This document shows positions 18,670 to 27,269 of a DNA stretch of 64,000 nucleotides, in pieces (the stretch's first letter is position 1; each line of letters begins with the position of its first letter). The notes beneath the pieces are model-generated. The model made no database searches. It was not told the DNA's origin and saw nothing but the letters and a program-made list of their open reading frames with translations. The DNA is from Vibrio sp. SCSIO 43136. GTDB taxonomy: Bacteria > Pseudomonadota > Gammaproteobacteria > Enterobacterales > Vibrionaceae. The translations under genes were made by a program, and so were the position numbers. The stretch is taken from NCBI RefSeq assembly GCF_023716565.1, contig NZ_CP071849.1:496001-560000 (forward strand), given 5' to 3'.

Positions 18670-18697
18670 AAAAGGGCTGCCGAAAAGCAGCCCTTTT
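18670..18697 (-). terminator. Terminator or attenuator after the C26 hydrolase gene
   Basis: AAAAGGGCTGC (18670-18680) pairs with GCAGCCCTTTT (18687-18697). Read leftward it ends in a T run. It sits between two co-directional genes and may reduce permease expression. Confidence 0.88.
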
Positions 18698-18708
18698 GGG
18701 AGACTATA

Positions 18709-19467
18709 TTAGTCTGCTAGAGCGCATTCTTTCTCTAGGCGAGCTTTCTTAAGCTTGGTACCTTCGTTCGCTAGGCGAGCGAAAAGCTTAATCATGTTCT
18801 CGTGGCGGTCAACCATTGCTTCTGGGTGCCATTGAACACCAACAGTGTAGTTGTGGTTTACGTTTTCGAACGCTTCTACAAGACCGTCTTCAGCCCATGC
18901 AGTTGGTTTGAAACCTTCACCGAAGTTTTTAACTACTTGGTTGTGGAAAGAGTTAACCATGATGTTTTCTTGACCGAAAACTTCTTGCATGATTGAGTCT
19001 TTTTCTAGCTTCAGCGTGTGAACAGCGAAAGACATGTCGATGTTACCACCCCAGTGGCCGTTAACACCGTCGATTTCATTGTGCAGGTTGCTTACTAGGT
19101 CACCACCGAATGCAACGTTAAGAAGTTGCATACCACGACAGATACCCATCATTGGAACGCCCATTTCAGCTGCTTCGCGAACTAGTAGGATTTCCCACTC
19201 GTCACGCTCTGGGTAACAGCACACGTGGTGCTTAGAGTAAGGCTGGCCGTAGAACATTGGGTGTACAGATTCGTCACCACCAGAGATCACTAGAGCGTCA
19301 ACAGCGCTTAGGATGTCACGAGCTTGCTCACGAGTCTTAAGGATTGGGATGTGTAGAGGAACACCGCCACCCTTAGTGATTGCGTTAGCAAAGTTAGTAT
19401 TTACTTTAGTAAGAGTACCGCGCTCGTATTTGTGAGTAACAGTTGTAACACCGATGATTGGTTTCAT
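18709..19467 (-). CDS. Peptidase C26 family gamma-glutamyl hydrolase (PuuD-like)
   Basis: This 252-residue class-I glutamine-amidotransferase-like enzyme resembles PuuD, which frees GABA from gamma-glutamyl-GABA, and other gamma-glutamyl hydrolases. It has the nucleophile elbow MMGICRGMQLLN with C110, and the distal His/Glu in GVQWHPEAM. The start at 19467 (MKPIIGVTT) follows GAGGAAAATT at proper spacing; the open frame extends 15 codons further without family similarity. No other puu genes (PuuA, PuuB, PuuC) are here, so the true substrate may be another gamma-glutamyl amide or peptide. Confidence 0.87.
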   Translation of the reverse strand: MKPIIGVTTVTHKYERGTLTKVNTNFANAITKGGGVPLHIPILKTREQARDILSAVDALVISGGDESVHPMFYGQPYSKHHVCCYPERDEWEILLVREAAEMGVPMMGICRGMQLLNVAFGGDLVSNLHNEIDGVNGHWGGNIDMSFAVHTLKLEKDSIMQEVFGQENIMVNSFHNQVVKNFGEGFKPTAWAEDGLVEAFENVNHNYTVGVQWHPEAMVDRHENMIKLFARLANEGTKLKKARLEKECALAD

Positions 19468-19521
19468 TATAATTTTCCTCTGACTACATAACGTAGTGAA
19501 AGTTAGTTGCAAATTGAAAAA

Positions 19522-19983
19522 TCAGTTCAAGCGACAGAAAGGTAAGCCATCGACTTCTTGGTAGATAATCTCCAAGCTTTCTATTGCTATTGAGACTCGA
19601 CATGTGTGGCAACAAGTTAGTGCCTCAATGTCAAACCTTAGTTGTTCTTTACTATCTGCATCCGTTGCCGTGGTAATCATGTCACTTCGTAACATTTCCA
19701 AAATTGAATCAGATACGGAAGATTGTTCGGAAAATGGGTTGATATCGTTTTTATTGCTTATGCTGCAATGTCCAACCATATAACCAATGCTCTTTAATGC
19801 TTCTTCAGTAAGGGACTCAAGCTTAGCTTTAGGCCCTGTAATCAAGATATCAATTTCATCTGGAACTTGGCTTAATAGTGCTTTGCATAAAGCACCAGCC
19901 TTGATTCCGCATGCTACAAAAGGTACATCGTCCATATCGAGCTGCTTGAGATTTTCTTGAATGTCTAACAGCTGATTACACAC
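19522..19983 (-). CDS. Hypothetical protein, 153 residues
   Basis: I do not recognise this soluble protein. The N-terminal part has a GIKAGALCKALL helix followed by DEIDILITGP, suggesting an alpha/beta core; the C-terminal part holds LTCCHTCRVS, a cysteine cluster that could bind metal. It lies 54 bp upstream of the C26 hydrolase gene in the same direction and probably shares its promoter. A possible CRP site lies in the spacer upstream. Confidence 0.65.
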   Translation of the reverse strand: MCNQLLDIQENLKQLDMDDVPFVACGIKAGALCKALLSQVPDEIDILITGPKAKLESLTEEALKSIGYMVGHCSISNKNDINPFSEQSSVSDSILEMLRSDMITTATDADSKEQLRFDIEALTCCHTCRVSIAIESLEIIYQEVDGLPFCRLN

Positions 19984-20407
19984 TTAAATCACCTAAGTAG
20001 TTTGATGATTAACTTCTTAACTTGGTGATAAGAATAGTCTCATTTGATATTAAACACAATCTAAAAGGGGGTAAAAAGTGTGATCTCGATCAATTAATAA
20101 TAACTAATTCCTCATCATCCTGAGAAAGGATTCATCACGCTTATTGTTTAAAAGTGTAATATCGTACCTTTAGTATGGTGATTTTATAGAAGAGGTTGGA
20201 GGTGGTGGGTATTTCAGCAATTATCGGGCTTGAAGATAACTGTGACTGATGGGAATAGTTCTTATATGAGAGAAAATTTCTCAAACGAAGGCAGGTAAAT
20301 CATCACGATGAGCAATTATCTCAATGCAAATACAAACAAAAACGCCCTGATCCGATCGAAATCGACCGCTCAGGGCGTAAAGTAAGCGTGAAAACTATAA
20401 TGGTGAC
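19984..20407. other. Intergenic region with possible CRP site
   Basis: No credible gene is seen in this 424-bp stretch. TGTGATCTCGATCAAT at 20079-20094 resembles a CRP site (TGTGA-N6-TCA plus two mismatches) and lies upstream of the leftward gene at 19983. The terminator of the acyltransferase gene occupies the right end. Confidence 0.45.
20328..20378 (-). terminator. Terminator of the acyltransferase gene
   Basis: ACGCCCTGA (20342-20350) pairs with TCAGGGCGT (20370-20378), with an inner CGAT/ATCG stem. On the minus strand TTTTTGTTTGT follows. Confidence 0.85.
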
Positions 20408-21433
20408 TTATGGGATTCGAAGTGACTGTTTAGCTGGCGTGTTTGAAAGCAGTGAAATAGCGCCAAACGTGAGAAGAATTGTCGTAGTGAGAACAAATAC
20501 ATCACGCAAGAAGTCACTTAGGCCAACAAAGTAGACTAGGTTAGCAGCCACGTTTGCCGCCAAGTAGCCAACCAGATAAATCGCTAACGAGAGCTTAGCT
20601 AAGTTTTCAAACACTCTTGCCGGCTTTTTCATGCACGGCATCAGGCTTAGCATACAAAAAGCCCCTGAAACCCAGACGACAGTGCCTAGTAACATTGGGT
20701 GGTAAAAAGCACTCCCTAAGCTATGCAGTAACACCCCTTCTCCCATGTGCAATGTTAACCCCATCAGCATGACGGCTGTCGCACGAGCTAGCGGCATTGT
20801 TTGGCGCTTACAACGCATGTGCATGCCTATCACCATCATCAATGTACTCATAAATGGACCATGGTGGCTCTCAAACCCCCAGTGCAGCCCCGACAATGGT
20901 GAGTAGGCATCGCCTATCAAGCCAAATAGGTACAGACCCCCAGCTATGAGTGGAAGTTGTTTTGTCATTTCCTGTTTGACGCATAACGCGATGACGGCTA
21001 GACCAGATACGAAGGCAGGAAACACCCATAAGTTAGCGCTTCCACCCACTAGAAAGATTCGTTGTGGCTGAGATATATAGGTATCCCAAAACATCGACCG
21101 TTCTGCTAGGTAGCCTGAATCGATCACCATAGGGTAGGCAATTGGTAAGATAAGCCCGATAAGGCTCCACACTAACCAAAGCTGTAATGCAGCCTTTGCA
21201 TAGTGTTTGAATGTTGATATCGGTTGATGGGTCAATTGCTCAGCAAGCACATAGCCGATGAGGGTAAAAAGCAGTGGCGGTGCAAATCGAGTCAGTTCCG
21301 CCAACACTAAACCAAGCCATGGGAATCCATCAGCACTTGGTATACCCATCAAAAATTGGGTGTTCGCTACTAAGATTGCGAGGCTTGCTACTACACACAT
21401 GAAGTGAATAGCGCCGGAATTAGAATTTGTCAT
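20408..21433 (-). CDS. Acyltransferase family 3 membrane protein
   Basis: This 341-residue protein with about ten membrane helices has the look of the acyltransferase-3/OpgC-like family: a helical first segment, an Arg-containing loop after TM2 (ELTRFAPPLLFTLIGYVLA), and a periplasmic loop with NLWVFPAF. Such enzymes O-acetylate or succinylate sugars of the cell envelope. The usual TM1 His-Arg pair is not obvious here, so catalytic activity is uncertain. The start at 21433 (MTNSNSG) follows CTGGAG; the longer open frame would begin with GTG. No sugar-related genes are next to it. Confidence 0.65.
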   Translation of the reverse strand: MTNSNSGAIHFMCVVASLAILVANTQFLMGIPSADGFPWLGLVLAELTRFAPPLLFTLIGYVLAEQLTHQPISTFKHYAKAALQLWLVWSLIGLILPIAYPMVIDSGYLAERSMFWDTYISQPQRIFLVGGSANLWVFPAFVSGLAVIALCVKQEMTKQLPLIAGGLYLFGLIGDAYSPLSGLHWGFESHHGPFMSTLMMVIGMHMRCKRQTMPLARATAVMLMGLTLHMGEGVLLHSLGSAFYHPMLLGTVVWVSGAFCMLSLMPCMKKPARVFENLAKLSLAIYLVGYLAANVAANLVYFVGLSDFLRDVFVLTTTILLTFGAISLLSNTPAKQSLRIP

Positions 21434-21830
21434 AACATCTCCAGACACGGTGACCTTGATAAAGGGAGTAAATAAAACCTTACTTCATAAGCCTTTAATT
21501 AAGCCAAGATAGTTGTGGGGTTTTAGATTCAAGTACAAAGTCAAACAAGTTGGGATTATTGCACACCTTGCCCTGCGAATTTTGTAAATCTCAGGTCAAA
21601 TTTGCCTAAGATCGGCTGGGTAGTTGATTGGATCTTCGACGATCATCTTAGGTGCGTGAGGCTGGAAGGGTTGATAGACCTTAATCGTGTAGGAGTTCTT
21701 TGGCTACACACAAGAAAGGGTACTCATAGGATGCTATCTTTTATGCTTTGAAAAGAGATCAATGATCTCTTCTTATATAGAAGCGATCTTTATCAGAGCG
21801 CTTCGAGTATTTTTGCGAGCACTGCAATGC
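21434..21830. other. Intergenic region, 397 bp
   Basis: No gene is seen. Near the right side lie three inverted repeats: AAGAGATCA/TGATCTCTT (21753-21771), GAAGCG/CGCTTC (21780-21804) and GAGCA/TGCTC around 21817-21832. The first is followed on the minus strand by TTTTC and probably ends the exonuclease transcript. Confidence 0.5.
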
Positions 21831-22460
21831 TCAAAGACGATTATGTTTACTTAGCATATTGGTGACAGACGCTTTCGGTGTCTTTGTGATTTTTTTCATC
21901 AACGCAAAATCAGGATGCTGGATAGCGAAGCGCTGCTTTAACTGCTCGATCTGAATTAACCATAAAGAAGCCGTTACCTGTGCATCAGCCAGTGCTCGGT
22001 GAAAAACACCGTCGTTGGGGATATTGTGGTAACGAACCAAGTCACCTAGCTTGTGTGAGCTAGCCTCTTGGGTAATGCGACGCGAGATAAGGAGCGAACA
22101 AGCAAATTCCCCGTCGTAACCACGACCAATACGTTCAAGTTCTGCATCTAAAAATCTTTGGTCAAACGAAGCGTTGTGAGCCACCAAGTTACTGCCCTGG
22201 ATGAAGTCGGCAAATTCATTCATTACTGCTTCACAGGAATCGGCAGTCGTTAGCGTCGCATTGGTGATCCCGGTATAGCCCTCGATAAATGAACTGACAC
22301 GAAACCCTGGGTTCATTAGACGCTGGAAGGTATCAACGACTTCCCCATTAACGAGCTTTACCGCACCGATTTCGATAGCACGGTCACCCTGATTCGGGGA
22401 CAGTCCCGTAGTCTCGAAGTCAAGTACGATAACAGAGTCTGCATTTCGGTTAGGTAGCAC
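21831..22460 (-). CDS. DEDDh 3'-5' exonuclease, DnaQ-like
   Basis: This 209-residue protein has the DnaQ/RNase T exonuclease fold with all DEDDh residues: D14 and E16 in [11 protein letters not shown], the second Asp in [17 protein letters not shown], and His/Asp in [14 protein letters not shown]. It resembles stand-alone epsilon-like or PolC-type exonucleases that trim DNA or RNA 3' ends, not the polymerase III epsilon chain (about 240-250 residues with a polymerase-binding tail). It is monocistronic and divergent from the dihydroorotase gene. The exact substrate is unknown. Confidence 0.88.
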   Translation of the reverse strand: MLPNRNADSVIVLDFETTGLSPNQGDRAIEIGAVKLVNGEVVDTFQRLMNPGFRVSSFIEGYTGITNATLTTADSCEAVMNEFADFIQGSNLVAHNASFDQRFLDAELERIGRGYDGEFACSLLISRRITQEASSHKLGDLVRYHNIPNDGVFHRALADAQVTASLWLIQIEQLKQRFAIQHPDFALMKKITKTPKASVTNMLSKHNRL

Positions 22461-22622
22461 TGTGTTTTCCTCGTTCGCCTTTGGTTAGGCGTAATGATTG
22501 CGATCGGTGGCGAATACTATCGGATCTGTGGGACATAATCTATGAGCAATCTATCAATGGTCGAGTTTGTGTTTTTGTTATGTTATAACATTTCGTAACT
22601 CATTAAACTCTAGGGAATAGAT

Positions 22623-23957
22623 ATGTCTACTACGCTGATAAAGAACGCTCGAATTGTCAATGAAGGGCAAGTGATTCAAGGTGATGTTCGTATTGCCAAT
22701 CAACGTATTGATGAAATTGATGCAAATATCGAAGAGAAATCAACTGACCAAGTTATCGACGCAGAAGGGGCCTACTTAATCCCAGGCATGATTGATGATC
22801 AGGTCCATTTTCGTGAGCCGGGTTTAACCCATAAAGGTTCAATTGCAACTGAGTCTCGTGCGGCTGTTGCCGGGGGCATTACCAGCTATATGGAAATGCC
22901 AAACGTGAATCCGGCCACCACGACGATAGAAGCATTAGAAGCCAAATATGACATCGCTTCTCAAAGTTCAATCGCAAATTACTCCTTCTACCTTGGCGCT
23001 ACCGAAGATAACCTAGAGGAAATCAAACGACTCAACCCAAAAAGTCACTGTGGCGTTAAGGTATTCATGGGCGCATCAACAGGTAATTTGCTCGTGGAGG
23101 ATACAGAGGCGCTAAATGCTATTTTCAAAGAATCTCCAGTGCTTATCGTAACGCACTGCGAGAGTGGTCCCGTGATTGCGGACAATCAGCAACGATTATT
23201 AAGTAAAAAAACTGAGCCTAGCATTGAAGATCATCCTGTCATTCGTGATGACAAAGCGTGTTACGCATCCTCTTCCTTTGCTGTTGAGTTGGCAAAAAAA
23301 CATAACAGCAACTTGCATGTGCTCCACATTACGACCGAGAAGGAACTGGCTCTATTTGAGAAAGGACCACTTGAGAAAAAACGTATCACTGCCGAAGCCT
23401 GTGTGCATCACTTATGGTTCAACAACACTGACTATGCGTTACGTGGCAACCAAATTAAATGCAATCCTGCGATTAAGTATGAGAGTGACCGCTTAGCATT
23501 AATTAACGCCTTGCAAACTGGCCAAATTGATATCATCGCAACCGACCACGCCCCTCATACATGGGAAGAAAAGCAAGTGCCTTATCCACAAGCACCAGCA
23601 GGTCTTCCTCTGGTACAGCATGCATTGCTGAGTTTGTTTGACCATGTCAGCCGTGGCACTCTTTCAGTGCCTCAAGTGGTCGAAAAAACTGCCCATAACC
23701 CGGCCATTCGATATGGGATTCAAGAGCGCGGTTATATTCGAAAGGGATATTTTGCCGATTTAGTATTAATCGATCCTCAAGTATCCACCCCTGTGACCAA
23801 TGAAAACAGTTTATATCACTGTGGTTGGTCGCCGTTCACAGGTCATGAATTCAGTTCTCGAATTGAGAAAACATGGGTCAATGGTGAGCTAGTCTACTCT
23901 GATGGCAAAGTAAACTCGGCGGTAACACCTGCAATGCGATTGGCGTTTGACCGTTAA
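22623..23957 (+). CDS. Dihydroorotase, Bacteroidetes-like type
   Basis: This 444-residue amidohydrolase is of the long dihydroorotase type (pyrimidine synthesis, carbamoyl aspartate to dihydroorotate). It keeps VHFREPGLTHKG, TATDHAPH-type ATDHAPHT, and the Lys in GVKVFMGAST. The first metal His of the usual DxHxH is replaced: residues 58-62 read DDQVH, with Q60 at that place. The DDQVHFREPG form is, as I recall, usual for Bacteroidetes dihydroorotases, so it need not be dead. Enterobacterial and Vibrio PyrC is a shorter, different class, so this is probably an additional, possibly transferred enzyme. Other cyclic amide hydrolases (allantoinase, hydantoinase) are alternatives. Confidence 0.82.
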   Translation: MSTTLIKNARIVNEGQVIQGDVRIANQRIDEIDANIEEKSTDQVIDAEGAYLIPGMIDDQVHFREPGLTHKGSIATESRAAVAGGITSYMEMPNVNPATTTIEALEAKYDIASQSSIANYSFYLGATEDNLEEIKRLNPKSHCGVKVFMGASTGNLLVEDTEALNAIFKESPVLIVTHCESGPVIADNQQRLLSKKTEPSIEDHPVIRDDKACYASSSFAVELAKKHNSNLHVLHITTEKELALFEKGPLEKKRITAEACVHHLWFNNTDYALRGNQIKCNPAIKYESDRLALINALQTGQIDIIATDHAPHTWEEKQVPYPQAPAGLPLVQHALLSLFDHVSRGTLSVPQVVEKTAHNPAIRYGIQERGYIRKGYFADLVLIDPQVSTPVTNENSLYHCGWSPFTGHEFSSRIEKTWVNGELVYSDGKVNSAVTPAMRLAFDR

Positions 23958-24069
23958 ATTGGTGATTGTTCTTAGCTATCTATTGGGTTTTACTAAGCCA
24001 AGAAACTGAAGCAACAAATAACATTCGGCCGATGGCAACATGCTATCGGCTTACGTATGGAGACAATGA

Positions 24070-25077
24070 GTGAGTTCTCAACAAGATAAAATTGAAGCGG
24101 TTCCTACCAATATCATTACCGGATTTTTGGGCGTAGGGAAAACCACCGCCATTCTAAACCTGATGAAAGCTAAGCCTGCGGGAGAGCGTTGGGCGGTGTT
24201 AGTGAATGAGTTTGGTGAAATAGGGGTCGATGGCAGCTTAGTCAAAGGGCAAAGTAGTGGTGAACAACAGGTGTTTGTTAGAGAAGTACCCGGTGGCTGC
24301 ATGTGTTGCACCGCTGGAGTTCCAATGCAAATTGCCTTAAATCAGCTCCTCACCGAAGCAAAGCCAGACAGACTGTTGATTGAGCCGACGGGTCTCGGTC
24401 ATCCTAAAGAAGTGCTAGAGGTGTTGTCTTCAGAGCACTATCGCAGTGTGTTGAGCTTGCAGAAAAACATCACTTTGGTAGATGCACGAAACTTATCCGA
24501 TAGTCGCTATACCTCACATGATACGTTTAACCAACAAATTGCGATTGCAGATACAGTGATTGGTAACAAAACGGACCTCTACCAACAGGGTGATGAACAG
24601 GCGTTGCGTGATTATGTTGCGAGGGTTTCTCGCCCTGAGACCAAGGTTCTGTTTGCTGAGCAAGGCGTAATTCCGCTAGAAGAGTTTAACGGCGCCAGCG
24701 AAGGCGCGAGTTATGCTCCGCATCACCACCACCATCATCACCATTCAGAAAAAGTGATGGCCTCTGAACAAGAGATCCCAGAGTGCGGTTATGTGAAGGC
24801 GACCAATAAAGGTGAAGGTTACCATAGCGTTGGTTGGCGATTTGCACCGACGAAAGTGTTTGACCGACGCAAAGTTGTGCAGCTTTTGGTTGGATTAAAG
24901 GCCGAGCGCATGAAAGCGGTGTTTATCACTAGCGACGGTGTGTTTGGCTATAACTTAACCAAAGATGGTCTAACCGAAGCGGAACTCGATGACTGCCTTG
25001 AGTCTCGCATAGAAGTGATTGCTGAAGATATTGACCCAGCACTTGAATCTAACTTAGTGACATGTCTCGAACTATAA
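24070..25077 (+). CDS. YeiR-like G3E GTPase, zinc metallochaperone family
   Basis: This 335-residue GTPase of the CobW/G3E family has Walker A GFLGVGKTT (18-26), the metal motif GGCMCC (C77, C79, C80), NKTD for guanine recognition, and a run of eight histidines at 218-225 that should bind zinc or nickel. Its start and middle (AVLVNEFGE, RLLIEPTGLGHPK) closely match E. coli YeiR, a zinc-stimulated GTPase. The start is GTG at 24070 with GGAG 9 bases before; the ATG four bases earlier is out of frame and stops after seven codons. It lies 112 bp after the dihydroorotase gene, a zinc enzyme, and could help load it. Confidence 0.87.
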   Translation: MSSQQDKIEAVPTNIITGFLGVGKTTAILNLMKAKPAGERWAVLVNEFGEIGVDGSLVKGQSSGEQQVFVREVPGGCMCCTAGVPMQIALNQLLTEAKPDRLLIEPTGLGHPKEVLEVLSSEHYRSVLSLQKNITLVDARNLSDSRYTSHDTFNQQIAIADTVIGNKTDLYQQGDEQALRDYVARVSRPETKVLFAEQGVIPLEEFNGASEGASYAPHHHHHHHHSEKVMASEQEIPECGYVKATNKGEGYHSVGWRFAPTKVFDRRKVVQLLVGLKAERMKAVFITSDGVFGYNLTKDGLTEAELDDCLESRIEVIAEDIDPALESNLVTCLEL

Positions 25078-25084
25078 TCATTAC

Positions 25085-25114
25085 AACCCAGTGAAAAGCT
25101 CTCACTGGGTTTTC
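25085..25114 (+). terminator. Terminator of the YeiR-like gene
   Basis: AACCCAGTGA (25085-25094) pairs with TCACTGGGTT (25102-25111) around a 7-base loop, followed by TTT. Confidence 0.88.
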
Positions 25115-25155
25115 TATTTCTAGGTCAATGCTGTGACGCTTTGGTGAATCAGAAT

Positions 25156-25521
25156 TTATAAGCTTATCCCACACTCCTTGAAGATCACGTTTCTGGCTAT
25201 CAAGGTTACGTCTTTATACTTGTTCATCGAACCGTACTGAGAATAGTACGGCAGTATTTTGTCACAGGAACCTTTTACGGAAAGTGCCAACCTTAAGAAG
25301 GCTACTGAATCACTGGAATCCATCTCAAGTTGTTTTTGGGATATTTTGAAGGCTTCTAGGTAGTTACTCTTTAGATAGTGCTCGTTATACTCTTCAGTGA
25401 GTTGATTGTACTCGGTAGTTACATCTAACTCCGACGAATAGACGGGCATCGACAGTACGCAAGCTAAGGTACAACTAAAGAGCCTGTACCTGAAGGTACT
25501 GTTTCTAAAAAATCTTTCCAC
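25156..25521 (-). CDS. Small exported protein, candidate immunity protein
   Basis: From a GTG at 25521 the product has 121 residues: a basic start (VERFFRNSTFRYR), a hydrophobic stretch (LFSCTLACVLSMPVYSS) that looks like a signal peptide, then a small helical domain with repeat-like spacing (about 30-120). The gene overlaps the end of the upstream toxin-like gene by 58 bp, so translation is probably coupled. A later ATG in MPVYSS would lose the signal peptide. The family is not recognised. An exported partner right behind an unexported peptidoglycan-active protein is the usual layout for periplasmic immunity to a type VI effector. Start uncertain. Confidence 0.5.
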   Translation of the reverse strand: MERFFRNSTFRYRLFSCTLACVLSMPVYSSELDVTTEYNQLTEEYNEHYLKSNYLEAFKISQKQLEMDSSDSVAFLRLALSVKGSCDKILPYYSQYGSMNKYKDVTLIARNVIFKECGISL

Positions 25522-25910
25522 TGCCCTGGATGAATGGTTGGACAACCAGCTGAACCTTTCCATGTTGTTTTATATCCCCAATGTACGTGAATGTAATTAG
25601 CTCTGTTTCCATACTCAGGATAATTTGGGTTTTCATTCTGGGTTGGAACAAAGAGGTTATCGTTAACTACTAATGCAGCTTTACCTTTGTGGGTTCCATG
25701 ACTTAATTTGTATTCGCCCTTTTTTATAAATGGGTACGCTGCCTTGCCCTGTATGGAAGCATCACTTGGCTTAAATGGGTTAGGCGTTGAACTGCCTTTG
25801 TAGGTTCCAAGTACCTTCCCACATACGTCTACAATCGAAACTTTCTGATTGTAGACAGCATCGTTTGTTGTCCCAATTTCATCAAAAACCACTTTCCAAT
25901 TTTTGCTCAT
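25464..25910 (-). CDS. L,D-transpeptidase-like protein, candidate secreted effector
   Basis: This 148-residue protein without signal peptide has IHVHWGYKTTWKGSAGCPTI near its C-terminus (about 110-130): a His about 13 residues before S-x-GC, the active-site layout of YkuD-fold L,D-transpeptidases and related peptidoglycan enzymes, with Cys as nucleophile. Arg after the Cys is replaced by Pro-Thr. The rest is beta-rich (KVSIVDVCGKVLGTYKGSS, GEYKLSHGTHKGKAALVVND). AGGACGC precedes the ATG at 25910, six codons inside the longest frame. The lack of a signal peptide and the overlapping exported gene suggest a type VI effector similar in principle to Tlde1. No type VI genes are in the window. Confidence 0.6.
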   Translation of the reverse strand: MSKNWKVVFDEIGTTNDAVYNQKVSIVDVCGKVLGTYKGSSTPNPFKPSDASIQGKAAYPFIKKGEYKLSHGTHKGKAALVVNDNLFVPTQNENPNYPEYGNRANYIHVHWGYKTTWKGSAGCPTIHPGQWKDFLETVPSGTGSLVVP

Positions 25911-26177
25911 TAAAGCGTCCTGTTGCATTTAGAAGAAACTGGATATTAGAGTTAACGGCCTTGGAAACTAACCGCATAAATGAGTCATTGCGATGAGGCT
26001 CTGATAAGTTGGTACTTTTTTACGCATTTTCTATTAACCCAATTCAACTAGGAATGTCGTCATTTTTGTAGGAACACATTTATTTACATCACCTGCTAGC
26101 AAAATGTTATCAGGTCGTTATAGTATTGCGCCCGAAAATACTGATTAGACTCGACTTCGTCACAAAGGAAACACCCC

Positions 26178-27017
26178 ATGCTCTCTACACTGCACGTTAA
26201 ACTAACGGCGATTAACAATAACAAGTACTTTCAAGCCTTCACCGTTCTGGTGATTGTGCTTGCGGCACTCTCTATTGGTGCAAACACTTATGAACTACCA
26301 ACTGCCGTTAGCAGTGCAATCTACTGGCTCGATCAGTTTATCTTGTTGTTTTTTCTGGTTGAAATTGTCATCAAGTTCTTTTCTTATCGAAACAAGCTGG
26401 ATTTCTTTAAAAGTGGTTGGAATTGGTTTGATGCCATCATAGTGATTGGCAGCCTGATGCCAACAGCAGGCCAAGGCGTGTTGATTGCACGTTTGCTGCG
26501 TGTGTTCCGAGTGCTTCGTTTGGTCTCCGCAGTGCCACAACTTAAATTGTTGATTAATGCGCTGTTCAAGGCTATCCCTAAGATGGGATACATTGCGGTG
26601 TTAATGTTCATCATCTTCTACATCTATGCGGTCGTTGGTAGCTTAATCTTTGCCCATATTAATGACTTCCTATGGGGAGACGTTTCAATCTCGATGCTGA
26701 CCTTGTTCCGAATCGCTACATTCGAGGACTGGACTGATGTTATGTACGAAACCATGGAAGTTTACCCAACCAGTTGGGTGTTCTACCTCACCTTCATTTT
26801 CCTAACGGCATTTGTGTTCCTAAACATGATGATCGGTGTAGTTATCGAGACTATGACGACAGAGCACGCGCTGGCAGAAAAAGAAAAGCAGTCGCAAGAC
26901 CCTGTGGCTGCAGCTGATGAACATCCACGTCAGATCTTTGCCACTCATCAACAGGTGCAAATGCTGCAACAGGAGTTGGTGGAAATTAAGCAGCTTCTTA
27001 AAAATCAGCAATCATAA
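26178..27017 (+). CDS. Single-domain voltage-gated cation channel (NaVBac-like)
   Basis: This 279-residue protein has one six-helix channel domain, so four chains form the pore. S4 is RLLRVFRVLRL with Arg at every third position; the pore filter is TFEDW (T181-W185), in place of the TLESW of NaChBac. The Glu that sets sodium selectivity is kept, and the extra Asp at the next position adds charge, which in engineered NaChBac pores shifts toward calcium. S6 is FLTAFVFLNMMIGVVIE. The C-terminus has a coiled coil (QQVQMLQQELVEIKQLLKNQ), usual for tetramer assembly. Monocistronic; role may be in motility, pH or osmotic response. Confidence 0.9.
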   Translation: MLSTLHVKLTAINNNKYFQAFTVLVIVLAALSIGANTYELPTAVSSAIYWLDQFILLFFLVEIVIKFFSYRNKLDFFKSGWNWFDAIIVIGSLMPTAGQGVLIARLLRVFRVLRLVSAVPQLKLLINALFKAIPKMGYIAVLMFIIFYIYAVVGSLIFAHINDFLWGDVSISMLTLFRIATFEDWTDVMYETMEVYPTSWVFYLTFIFLTAFVFLNMMIGVVIETMTTEHALAEKEKQSQDPVAAADEHPRQIFATHQQVQMLQQELVEIKQLLKNQQS

Positions 27018-27053
27018 TGGCGCAACTTCCTAGCTAATTTCTTGATGTCTATT

Positions 27054-27095
27054 AAGGCAAACCCAGGACTGAACAACAAGTGATGAGTTTGCCTT
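27054..27095. terminator. Inverted repeat downstream of the channel gene
   Basis: AAGGCAAAC (27054-27062) pairs with GTTTGCCTT (27087-27095) across a 24-base loop. The T run is short, so this is a weak terminator candidate. Confidence 0.4.
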
Positions 27096-27269
27096 TCAAA
27101 GACGGATACCGAAGATCCTCCTTTTTAAACTCCGTTGTAACTAGCCTAAATAAACCACAAAAAATGTGTGACTAAGTTAGCAAACTTGGCACATATGAAT
27201 TCGCAGAGATAATTAGCTCCTAATCTTAATAACAGAAGGTTCTAATTAATCTAAACGAAGGTGCTAGGT

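Noticed and set aside
25464-25910. Ordinary exported L,D-transpeptidase
   Set aside because: There is no signal peptide and the conserved Arg after the active Cys is missing; the real housekeeping type is at 50902.
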